The notes below the pieces were generated by a model. It made no database searches, was not told the origin of the DNA, and saw only the letters and a list, made by a program, of their open reading frames with translations. The position numbers and the translations under genes were made by a program. Shown here piece by piece: positions 1 to 10,504 of a DNA stretch of 64,000 nt. Origin of the DNA: Dactylonectria macrodidyma (Eukaryota; Ascomycota; Sordariomycetes; Hypocreales; Nectriaceae); NCBI GenBank assembly GCA_020744425.1, contig JAGMUV010000006.1, forward strand, positions 1,426,001 through 1,490,000, given 5' to 3'. The first letter of the stretch is position 1; every line of letters starts with the position of its first letter.

Positions 1-640
1 GTGGACGATGATCAAGCTAACAATGTCGTTGGAGAAGAGAAAATGGCCTGGCATAATCCGTCTATCGACCAGGTTGTGGATGCTTTGCGTGTCGCCATGA
101 TGACAAAATCAGTACTCGATCCATTATCCAACACTTATCATTCACACATTATGCGTCTTATTGAGGGGTACAGCCTCGTCCAAGAAAATTTCAAGGTGGT
201 TCAACAGGAGCTGGTATCCATGGAAGTCCTGCGCCAGGAGGAGCTGGAGGCCTACAGAGCGAAGCAGGAAGACTGGATGATTCGAGAAGCGAGGTACAAA
301 GCCGAGATCAAACGGCTAGAGTTGGTCATTCATCAGACATCGGATAATGGCCTCGAAGCCGTCGCGTTGGCCAGATCTGGGAGTCTCCTTAGGCCTATGA
401 AGCACACATTCACAAAGCTAGAAGGTAAATACACAATCGATAATAAGTCTAAGGCCGTATCGATGCGGTAAGCGAGGCATTCATTTATCGTCGCCTCTTC
501 CACGTGATTACAAGTTGATCACGAGCACAGGGTCCGACAACGAAGGCAGCCGCTATGACATAACGGAGAAATCGAGCGGCTCACTGCTCGAGCACCACAA
601 CTTCATCCGTATCAGTCCCTGTCCAATCTATTTCTACTAG
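1..640 (+). CDS. C-terminal part of a coiled-coil protein, 5' end outside the window
   Basis: The frame is open from base 1, so the start lies upstream; the first codon seen is GTG. Read without splicing it stops at 469-471. A better model has a 106-nt intron at 425-530 (donor G|GTAAAT, acceptor CACAG) that joins codon GAA-G to GG-TCC and continues to a TAG at 638-640, giving 177 visible residues. Residues about 55-112 are rich in E, K, R and Q with heptad-like spacing (EELEAYRAKQEDWMIREARY), which suggests a coiled coil. It is followed by a short segment with GLEAVALARSGSLLR and a Ser/Asp/Glu-rich tail. I do not recognise the family and no catalytic motif is visible. Coding status is well supported by composition and ORF length; the intron and the exact C-terminus are inferred. 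Confidence 0.7.
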
Positions 641-3600
641 AAACTAATCACCACATGCACAGTTTCACGGCCTCGCAAGGTAGATGTCAACAGCGACGTC
701 AGACTAAGTCGGCGCTTGAGATCACAGGAGAACGCCCACACCCAGGGTCAGAACCGGGCTCGTGGGAGGGGGAAACGGCCAGATATCCGTACCAAGGCAT
801 GTCAGGACACGTCAGGTTCCGGTTCTTCTGGCGCTGGATGCATATCCCTACATGGGGATGTTGAAAGCAACAACGAAGCAGACAACGCGCGTCCATCTCC
901 AGATGGCAGAGTCTGTCCTCAGCTACCCTATCGTTCAGCAAGTCAAAGGTTTGGACCGGAGGAGAAGGCATCGCGTACTCGCCATCGCCGTGAATTCTCA
1001 TTCGCGCCAGGTGACGACATGTCGACTATTCCAAGCCTTTCTACAGCCAACACAACCCCGAGAGATCTTGATAATTTTGTTGAGACACGAGCAACGTTCA
1101 GTCGGAGTCATGGGCGGGTATGGGGGGACGGCCGTCGGAGGGGGGACTGGTGACTGAGGACAACGCGGGAGCTAACAGCCCGTTGGCGGCGAATGAACAG
1201 CAGGGCGGAATCATCAGTGACCGATGGGTGTGAGGCAATATTCACGGAACCTTGCATTGAATTCAAGGTGTATCTAGAGCCTAGGTGACGGGTGGATCGA
1301 GAGAGACTCGTCGATGAGGTGATGGAATGAGTAAGTTTTTTCACAAGCTTATCGCCCCCAAAGTCTGATGAATCTAGGCCGAAAAGTTCCCATCTAGCGA
1401 GGCGTGCCCGACTTGTTCCAGACACAATTCATTAGGGGTCATCCCGGCCAGACAGACGAGGATTGGCAGTATGTTATCTAGGGTATCTTAAGGTGGCAGG
1501 TCGGCAAGCTTACTTCGGCGGTTGATGGAGGCGCCGACGGAACAAGCATGGTTGGACTGCCCTCCCGGAGAGGGGGTGTCCAGTTTGAGGTGTGTATGTG
1601 GCACGGGATCTAGTTTCGATGCAGGAGTTTGGCAGCGGTTGCTTGCCTAGAGAGCGTAACAAACGACAGTATCGAACTCTAGTAGTCGAGACAAAACGTC
1701 GCGATTAAAGTTAGGTTGAGGCGACACGAGCGGGGCGCATGGTCGACTCGCAGGTTGGAATGCAATCCGAAATGTATCATGGTTGCATTGCTTAGGTCGA
1801 GTCCAAATGGGGAGGAATGTGACCGAGACTATCAGCACAAGGTTGGATGACGATCGAACTTGCGATATGTCCACCCTGATAACTGTATTCGGCTACCCTG
1901 CAGCACAATTAGGCACTTTGTTAGAACAGGGTAGGGCAAGACGAAATGTTCATTTGGTCTTCGAGCAACAAATTGCGGAGACGTCCCTGGCTGCTTACCT
2001 GCCTGTCTTGCTACTCTGAATCGTATAGCTTGTTGACTTTTCCGGCGATTCATTTGGGTTTGACTGTTGATATTCATCTGTATCATGGGGTTAATTCCGG
2101 GTGAATGGACACTTACCAAGCTGTCTGTTAAATCGCCGATTAGATTTCCAGCTGAATATCAGACATGAGCAGTGTTCGCAGTAGCAGCCACTCAGCCCCG
2201 CTTTCTCACTCGTGTAATATTTTCCATGCCTGGTACCAATCTGCTCGTAAAATTGGTTGCTGGGAACGGCGGGCGAGGAAAGCGGGAAAGATTACCGAGA
2301 GTCTGCACAACCGAACTCAGGCCTACAGGTCTAGGGTAAGCCTAATTGTTTCATGGGTGTATAGATATCCACCCACTCCACAAAGTAAGCTGGACGTTGC
2401 ATCGGGCGAGGTTATGGTGGGGGTCACCTCGGAGAAGGAATCTGGAAACAAGATATGAGGGACGAGAAGCAAGGGGTGAACACGAGAACCGAGAAACGAG
2501 AAGCGACAGGTGGCTGGTACGGCATGATGGCAGTGTTTGCCAGCCGTGGCGATTGCATCTGTGCCGGTACGTAATGGCAGGCCATCATGGACGGGCGCGA
2601 GTGTTCTCCACCCCCCTGAACGACGATAAGCGAGAGTCGATGAACCCAGATCCTCGGGTCCCCAGTCATGCAACGGGACCGACGCACCGCACTGTGTGCG
2701 GGAGCTTACCTAGGGGCTTGAAACCTACCTAAGCTGCCTAGCACAGTGTGGCTCTGGACGCGCGCCTCCTCACCGCTTCATTCGTCGAGGCCCGGCGGCA
2801 CGACAGTGAGTGAATGGGAACGGCGAGGACAAAACAAGACATTAGCCACCTGCCAGCTCATGTTTCTTACCTGCCTGACTTACTAAGCTGGAAGAGGAAA
2901 AGAACTAGCAATAGTAGCAAGGCACTTGCCTGTCTGCCCACCAGCCTCCGCTACATGGACGTGTGTGTGGATGCGTGCATACATGAGGAAGGTATGCAGA
3001 CCAAAGGAAAAGCAAGAGACAAAAGCAAATGAAAAGCACACCGTCGCTGCTATGCTGTCAAGGAAAGCTGGTTGCAAGATTCGGTCGGATTGGGTCCTTT
3101 TTTCCATCTCATCCGTCCGCCTTGTCTGATACTGTCGGGTGGTAATCGTGTGTCTAGGTAGGTACCTGGGATGAAACAGGCAAGTAGCCGGTAAATGCGA
3201 GGCATTTAGGAAACTTCATGCCGCAGAACAAGTCTGACACTAGGGCCTTGGAATTGGTCGTCACCGGGTGAGAAAAGTACTGACTGAGACATTTCATGTG
3301 AATCAAGATCATCGCGGTCGGATCACCTAAGATGCACCTGTTCTCCTATTTCTCCCAAGGAATCCCTCTTGTCGAGCTAGTTGCAATTGCTTTTGGTAAT
3401 GTGCCATGGCCAGTGCGGAATCCGGATGCTTAGACGTCCCAGGCAAGAAAAGGTCATTCGGGTGAGGGAGGCAAGCGAGGACAAGGACCGGGGTAGTCTC
3501 GCTGCCCTAGTTGTGCAGGCGGAAGTGGCTGGCCTGCTGATTGACTTGACTCATCCGCCTCTACGGATGTGACGTCGGGATATATTGGAGTCGAGATGAG

Positions 3601-4346
3601 GTGCGACCAACGAATGTGTATTTTGAAACCCTGACGCCCTGCAACGGCGCCCAGGCGGCCCATGGCCCAAGACGTACAATCCAAGACGGACAATGCAAGA
3701 CCCAAGCCCTCGAGAAGAAACGGGGGCACACAAAGTGGCACAGAGTCGATGACCGTGTCTGGGGCCCTCGAGCCAGGGAGTGGGACGGTGGGTGTGTCGT
3801 AGCTGGAACTGGGGCTCCTTATGGAGATGGGAGATGGGGAGATGGCGATGTGAAATGTGAGATGTGAGATGGAGCCATTGGTGACAGGAGGCGTGCACCT
3901 AGCCAACGGTGGGAACATGCGAGAGCGGGAAGCGGTAAAGTGGAGACTCGGGAACCCGGACCCGTCCCAGCTGTTTGCCCTCAGCTCCCTGCCCTTCAAG
4001 GTGCAGCCCTCGCCACCGGCCGGCAACTGTGAATGAGCGTGGGCAGCGCAGCTAACATTCAGTAGCTGAACAGCCAGCTGCAGCGGCAATTCCCAGCAAA
4101 CCCCCTGAAGCTCCAGCAGCTCTCGAGCACCTGGCACCCAAGGGAGCAGGCAAGGGTAAGAACACGGGTAGGAGATGGGGTCGGTGATCGTATCAAGGGC
4201 CCAAACACAGCCCCAGGATACAGAGCAAGGACAGGGAACAGGGGCCAGTAGACGCCCGAGGTCGATCACAACCGTGTCCGAAATTTTTCGGTCGACTGCC
4301 GTCGGCTCTCACTGCCAGTATTACCAGAGACGCCAGCGAACGTTCA

Positions 4347-4398
4347 TGACGTGACGTGACGTGACACTTGACGCCAACGCCGACACCGACACCGACGT
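4347..4398. repeat. Short tandem repeats (GACGT)n then (GACACC)n-like
   Basis: GACGT is repeated in tandem from about 4347, followed within 15 bases by GCC/GACACCGACACCGACG repeats. This is simple-sequence DNA in the gene-free interval. Confidence 0.7.
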
Positions 4399-6812
4399 GG
4401 CCGAAACATATGCGACCCGGACCCCTGGCGATCACTAATCCGAGATGCCTCTAGATTCTGGCCTCGGCTCAATCCTCTCAGAACGGGAATGAATCGGCAC
4501 ACGCAATATCCGCTGAGAGAAGATCCCGGTTGGTGAGTTAACCAATGGATGGAGGGCGTGCACTAGAGAGGGACAAGGCATGCACGTTGCGAACTTCGAG
4601 CCTACCATGAGAAGATGAGGAAGCGGAATAATAAGGTAGAGATGGGAGACTTAGAACGGGAAAGAGAGTGACCACGAGACTACTGGGAGCCTCGAATTGC
4701 CGTCCATAGTACTACGTGCACATACCTACGTCGCATGTCGAGTTAAGCTGCGACAGTGACAGGAATAGTGGCCGTTGTGTGTGGCAGCATACGTTGGCGT
4801 GCCCGTTCAACAGGCCTCTCTGGGAAGCTGGGGACCCGGTGGCCTGGGACAGGACTGGACCTGGAGATTGCACGGCACCATTCGAGGGTGTAGCTCATGA
4901 GCAAAGGGGGGATCCAAGTGACGCAGTGTTATTCGCCCGCAACGCTCACTTTTCCCCGATCTTGGACCAATTTTCTCAGCAATTCGATCGGCATGCACCA
5001 TCGTCCATGTCGGGGTGGTGGGCGGTCGCCGTGAAGATTATGACGATATGATGCGGTTGAAGTTGATGACGACGCTTCCGCCTGCAGCAACCTCAAAGCC
5101 AATGAGGGGATGAGATGCGATGGGACAGGATGCCGGCGCTGACGATTTTCAGTGAACACTGCAACCGTCACCATCGGGATGATTGAATTCCGCTGTAATC
5201 TGGAGCGCCCCCCCCCACACACCTGCTCGTCCGCCCTCTCAAGCCACCTAACCAATGCGAGCGAGACCCGGCAATGTGTCTCGCACTAGAAAGAAATAAA
5301 CCGAGGGGAAAATAACGGCCGGCAAGGCATTCGTGCGAAGTATCTCACTACGTATGTACGAAGAACCCTGCCGCCCGACGGGATAGCCGTACCAGTAGGC
5401 TAATTACGGGCCAGCCGCTGAAGTCTGCATCGCGTCTTCATTGGAGAGTCTTCTCGACTTGCACTCACACGAATTTGCGTTGCAATCCCTGCGATCCCTG
5501 CAAGCTCTCCAACTCCAGCCCCAATGTGACTTTAACCAGGGCCAACTCATCTGGTTTGTCTACTAGTTTGCATAGTACTATACCGATAGACAGGTACGTA
5601 GGTTAGTCTGCTAGCCTGGCCAGCCTCAAACCAGATGAATGGCGTTCGTCCCTTGGCCTTGGGTCAGGCAGGGCGTTGGCGCATCGACCCTTACGTAGTA
5701 TGATTGCGAGCAAGCGAACTGGCTCTCAAAAACCCTCCGCTGTTTGCCTGACCTTTTAAGCTAATTGCGCTGCGGCTATGGGCTTCCTTCAAAAGCAAAT
5801 TCAATTGTTGTATCGCCATGTTAATTTTTCCTCCAATCGTTATGTCTTATCCCCCACCTTCTTTATCTAAGGCACACAAAGAGGGTATCACTTTTCATTG
5901 TTGCTCTTTTGCTTGTTCCTTCATTTCTTGACATGCAGCTCCAGGTTTTCAGCTTCGTGTGGAGATCCGATTGATGCAGGTGTTCGTATCCCAGAAGCTG
6001 TCGCACGTAGGGGGTGCAAGCGCTGCACTCCTTTGCAGGGACCTAAAGCCAGGCCCAAGCTTGTCAACTCGGCGCCAGGGATTTGCGATTCACTTGTCCT
6101 GGTAGCCGTTAGTGTTGTGAACGACGTGGAGGCTACGTAGCACGCCTCACAGTACGTAGTAGGTATCTTTCTTCCTATGGCACCTATGCATGAGGTGCGC
6201 GGAAGCCAAGGTGGGGAGGTGACAAGGCACTCGCGAGTCGGGCACTTAGAAGAAGCTTAGTACAAAGTGCAGACACCCAAGCGTTGGTAGGCCCCGTGCA
6301 CAGTCACGACCTTGCCTGGAGAGTCAAACACACAGACACGAGCACGAGAACGATGACTGACTCGATGTCATCTACTGTCCTACCATTGGGTACGAGTTTG
6401 TACCCTTGGTAAGAGGCTCGAGTAGCCCTGATGTAGTTCATTCGCCGAGCGCAAATCACATACTGGAGCGTTGGGAGGATCGACAGGACAGTTGGTGTGG
6501 TGAAGGCCCGCTCAAAAGCAAGGGCCATGGGTCATGGGTTATGAATCATGGATCATGGATATTGAGGATGACGGATCCTGGATGGGCAGCAGAGGCGGAA
6601 GAGTCAAGATGGCCCTACAAAGTATGTCGTATTGTATCTCGTACCTTAGAGAAGACGACCCTAGTGGAAACACCCGAGCGACGGTTGGAATTTGGAATTT
6701 GGGATCAGAGGCTTGGAGGTTCGAGGAAGCGGAGCGGTGGGGAAGGAAGGCGAGAGAGAAGGCGACGGGGGAGGGGCGTGGAGAATTTCCAATTCCCTTT
6801 GATCATTGATTG

Positions 6813-6841
6813 ATGTTGGCGTTGGCGCTGGCGTTGGCGCC
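6813..6841. repeat. Tandem GTTGGC/GCTGGC hexamer repeat
   Basis: About five consecutive copies of a GTTGGC-type hexamer are visible. It lies in non-coding DNA and no function is implied. Confidence 0.7.
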
Positions 6842-7743
6842 GTCGGGAATAGTCCATGGTCGCCCAGCGGATCGGGCCAAGGTGCGGGTGAGGCAGGTTC
6901 GGCTTGGACCTCGAAACATTGGGTGCTTGGGTGATTGGGTGCTTTGGCATGTGAACTGTGATTGGTTTGTGAATACGGCCCGCGCACGCTCTGGCTGTTT
7001 TCACGGGACTGGGACAGTTGCACAGCTATTCGCAGGCACTCAGCGTGGGGGCCCGGACGGTGTCGGCTATCGTCTAGTGCATACATGCGTACGAAGTACA
7101 GTAGTACCTAGGTAGGTAGACTGTATGTCGGCTGTAAGCTGGAGACGGCAGGCTGGAAAACTGTAGCTGCGGCACGCGCCTCTTCCTTTTTGTTTCGTTT
7201 CGCTGTCCAGGCCAGTCCGCTTCAGACCAGGTGGCCGGAAAAAGAAATCATGACAAGGCTAAGCCTGAAGCAATGGCCCAAATGGGAGATGGGCGGCGGG
7301 CGACGCGGGCTAAAACGCACCAAGGCCCCTTGTCGCCGACGTTGGGTTGGCTGGTTTGGCTGGTTTGGGTGTTGGCCGCTGGTGAAAGCAATAAACGGCG
7401 GCGCCAAGTGGCCCGGGAAGCTTCTGTCCCGGGCGAGCTAAAGGCCAGAAGATCGAGGGGCCAAGACTTCACACCCCCCTTCCCCCCCCACACGCACAAG
7501 GAAGTAGAACCTACACAAAGCATGGAAAAGGCTAAAAGCCCATCAAAGGATGCTATTGGGTCTCGACTTGACCGGCTAGGAATATTACGGCCCGTGGCAG
7601 GGTAGGGCATGTATTGCATACCCTGGTTTCTGCAGTGCTGGACCAAGCACATTATCGTAATGCCGCTCCAGGAAATATACCGCCCAGATATCCCTACCCC
7701 GACCAGCCAGTCACAGCGTGAGACAAGCGACCTGAAGCCGTTG

Positions 7744-7780
7744 GGGACAAGGGACAAGGGACAAAGAACAAAGGACAAGG
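7744..7780. repeat. Tandem GGGACAA heptamer repeat
   Basis: Five degenerate copies of GGGACAA/AGGACAA follow one another. The overlapping minus-strand ORF at 7248-7934 runs through this repeat and is therefore not taken as a gene. Confidence 0.7.
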
Positions 7781-8350
7781 GGGGCTGCCGGATAGTCATG
7801 TAAAATCGAGATATGGGTATCTGGATCGGATATGACAATGCAGCAAGCCAGGCGCTTGTCGATCGACGTCGATCCTGCCGAACCCCCAAACTTGTCCGGT
7901 TTCCACAGTCCATCATCCATCGCCCGTCATCCATTGTCTAGGTATTATGTACTCCGTATTGTCTACTACGTATGTCGTGCCCATTGTTCATTGTGGATTG
8001 ATACCCTGTCATCTCTATCCACCACTGCTCGAACACGGGCTCACCCATTAGTCTGATCTGAGAAACCAAATGCAGCGAAAATGAAGAACAAAAACCTTGG
8101 CCGACATCTGAGGAAGCGAAACATGCTCACCGTACGGAGTACCATGCACTGTAGCCAAAAATCAAAGCTCCACCCAAACAACACCTACTGGCAGGATTTA
8201 ACATTCCAGTTAACATTGAGTTGACGTTTCTGTCCAAGCTGAGCGCTTGGACGCAGCTCAATCACGCTGTTCCACATGCGCAGCGCAGTGGCCCCTCCCC
8301 TCTTCCCAACGGTGCCAACACGGGGTAGGAGGCAAGTACGGCAACTGTCA

Positions 8351-8420
8351 GACGAGGCAAGGCGAGGCAAGATAGGGCAAAGTAGGATTATGCAAAAGCA
8401 CGGTGAGACGAGGCAAGACA
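8351..8420. repeat. Degenerate GAGGCAA/GGGCAA repeat cluster
   Basis: GACGAGGCAAGGCGAGGCAAG and related GGCAA words recur through this 70-bp stretch, ending in GACGAGGCAAGACACC. Confidence 0.55.
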
Positions 8421-9679
8421 CCGAAGCTCTCCCATGAGAGGTGTAGACGGCCTAACATGATGACCTGCTTCTATACATTACCCACATATTATCACAAGAG
8501 CCGTGCTTCAATAGTCGTGTCTAGTCCTCTGCGAAACCCAAGATGTGAGTACCTGGGTTAGTCAGGTTACGGATGACACTCATTGTCGCTGCTTGCAGCT
8601 TCGACCAAATGCACTCTCATCGTCTCGCCCAGAAGACACTTCCACCCTGAAGCTAAGAAGTCTTGCGGGCCTAAACGGGCATCTTCCCACAGTGATCCAG
8701 AAACATCATCACAAACGATCTGCGAGGTACAGACCTGTATGGGGACCCGACTATCATGACTAGGTGCGCTCAAGGCATGGAAGCCATGGGAAAGTTTAGT
8801 GCTACTGAAGGTCCAGGGCCAGTTCAACCTCGCCCTCCAGTGAGAATGCACACTCGCAGGCGATATGTACCACACTGTTGACTCCGGCTCATTATGCATA
8901 CCTAAATTGTGGGTAGGTAAGTAAGTACCATGTTGTTATGCCAGCAAAGCCGGCCGTGCTGCATGGCCATCTCAGCGAAACTGTATTCACAACGTCACCA
9001 AGTTGCCCGGCTATCGTGTCTAGAGTCTTGCATTGACCAGGATTACGTAGATAAGAACAAACCTCGACAATCAGCTGTTCACGCTTGTGGTCGGCATGGT
9101 TTTTATAGTTGACACATGTCAATTCAATCTATGTACCTCATCTTGTTTTCTCTCTTCGCTTTGTATCATGGGTCTGTTCACATATTTCACAATCCCCCCT
9201 GTCATCAAGTACGATTCCAACAAGTTCTGGCTGCGAACTGCCGTTTGCCTTCCTCTACCCCCTTCGCACTGTTCGCACGGCTCGGTTTTGGCATCACTCT
9301 CTGTAGTCTGACACTATCTAGCGAAGCACTGCTATTGTGCTTGTGACTTCAAAGGCCATGTCAGTTCTATCGTGACCTGCTCCCCATCGTAAATGGGGCT
9401 GCGGATGCCCGATTGATCTCGCGGCTGCTGTGGACTCGGTAACGTCGCGTAAACTGGCGTTCGTAATTTATGGTTAGGCTCCCATGACAGAAGCCTAGCT
9501 TTTACCATGCGACGTCCTTGTCCTACCCCAAGCGGGTTGACCCCAGCTGAGGTGGGCATACGCAGCTGTTGTGCGAGTGTGATTTTTTTCTTCTCTTTCG
9601 TTGCCTTTTTTTTTTTTTTTGGGTACGGGGGTGCAACTCACTGGCGATGCTTATCGCTGTGCCAGTACACGCCTCCCGG

Positions 9680-10504
9680 TCACCCCAGGAGAGCAGCCAC
9701 ATTCATTCGCGAGTCTTTGTCTGAGAGGGACAGCGACTGTTGTCTTAGTTGAGACTGTTGCTGGGCAGGTGAGTTTGGTGCCGTGGGCAGTTGATTCTGT
9801 GGGACTAGTGGAGGAAGTCGAGGATGAGATTCGTGACGGTCACCGAAGGGGGGCGAGGCAAGTGAGCTAAGACTTGGGAGCTTTGGATCCCCAATCGCCG
9901 GCACTATACTTGTGCGAAGTGGAGGTAGCTCTACCGGCATATGCAGCGATAGTGAGTGTCGGCCCGGCGATGTGGTATAGCTGGAGCCTGAATCTGACTC
10001 GGCTGATTCAGACGAGCATGGAGATGGAAGGGGAGCTTCTACCCAAGGCATCGGGTGTCGGTGGCCTTGGGCTGGGTGTGTAGATTGTGTCCTGGGCAAG
10101 GGAAGTGTTGGCGTTGCGATGGACAGCGATGTCCGGCTGTAGTGTTCGTCATAGGTTTGGACGGCTCGTCGGCGATCCAGTCTCTTACGGCGGTTCTGAC
10201 TCCCGTTCCACCAGTTCTTGACCGCGTTGTCGCTCCTGCCATGGAGGCGACGGGCGATCTCCGCCCATCTCTTTCCAATCTCATGCACCAGGCGCTCGAT
10301 CTGAAGTCCCTCTTCCGGTGTGATAGGGTCGTGGTTCAACGTCGGCTTGAGATTCTGATGGTAACGCTCGCGACACTGCTTAGGCGTCCGTGAACCTAAA
10401 GTCTGGGCGATCCGTACCCAGTTGAGGGGACCGTGTGTCTGAACCAGTTGCATCAAGTAAGAGTCTTCAGCATTGGACCACGGACCTCTCCTGTGTGCAG
10501 CCAT
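9680..10504 (-). CDS. flbD: FlbD-type R2R3 Myb transcription factor
   Basis: A single-exon gene of 274 aa. Two Myb DNA-binding repeats sit at the extreme N-terminus: repeat 1 at about residues 5-53 (HRRGPWSNAEDSYLMQLVQ to CRERYHQNLKP) and repeat 2 at about 58-106 (ITPEEGLQIERLV to NAVKNWWNG). The regularly spaced tryptophans and the linker KPTLNHDPI are those of fungal FlbD/MYB1. The rest is a Pro/Ser/Gln-rich, probably disordered tail ending DSRMNVAALLG. In Aspergillus, FlbD controls the switch to asexual and sexual development; the same role is inferred here. I chose the ATG at 10502-10504 because the family starts a few residues before the first repeat. The frame is open for 120 more codons upstream, but that part is low-complexity and is more likely 5' leader. 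It is convergent with the gene at 1-640, with 9 kb between them. Confidence 0.9.
   Translation of the reverse strand: MAAHRRGPWSNAEDSYLMQLVQTHGPLNWVRIAQTLGSRTPKQCRERYHQNLKPTLNHDPITPEEGLQIERLVHEIGKRWAEIARRLHGRSDNAVKNWWNGSQNRRKRLDRRRAVQTYDEHYSRTSLSIATPTLPLPRTQSTHPAQGHRHPMPWVEAPLPSPCSSESAESDSGSSYTTSPGRHSLSLHMPVELPPLRTSIVPAIGDPKLPSLSSLASPPFGDRHESHPRLPPLVPQNQLPTAPNSPAQQQSQLRQQSLSLSDKDSRMNVAALLG

Larger units (their letters stand above)
641..9679. other. 9 kb GC-balanced interval with no supportable gene
   Basis: This lies tail to tail between the coiled-coil gene (+) and flbD (-). ORFs here are short or low-complexity, most lack an ATG or any recognisable motif, and no tRNA or rRNA was seen. It holds many short degenerate tandem repeats (entered separately) and scattered TACCTAGGTA-like oligomers, for example around 3150-3172 and 7103-7120, and TACGGAGTA/TACTCCGTA-like words near 7950 and 8133. 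Intron-rich orphan genes, long non-coding RNAs or ancient transposon remains cannot be excluded by eye. Confidence 0.55.

Noticed and set aside
3454..4269. 271-codon minus-strand ORF
   Set aside because: Low-complexity, Pro/Ser/Cys-rich, with no recognisable domain and overlapping repeat-like GATGGGAGATGG sequence. It looks like chance readthrough in GC-balanced DNA.
5898..6140. 80-codon ORF resembling a secreted Cys-containing peptide
   Set aside because: The start is TTG, not ATG, and no methionine lies in the apolar segment, so a fungal ribosome would not begin there.
7248..7934. 228-codon minus-strand ORF
   Set aside because: It runs through the GGGACAA tandem repeat and a C-rich run. 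The translated sequence has no domain and the wrong feel for a protein.
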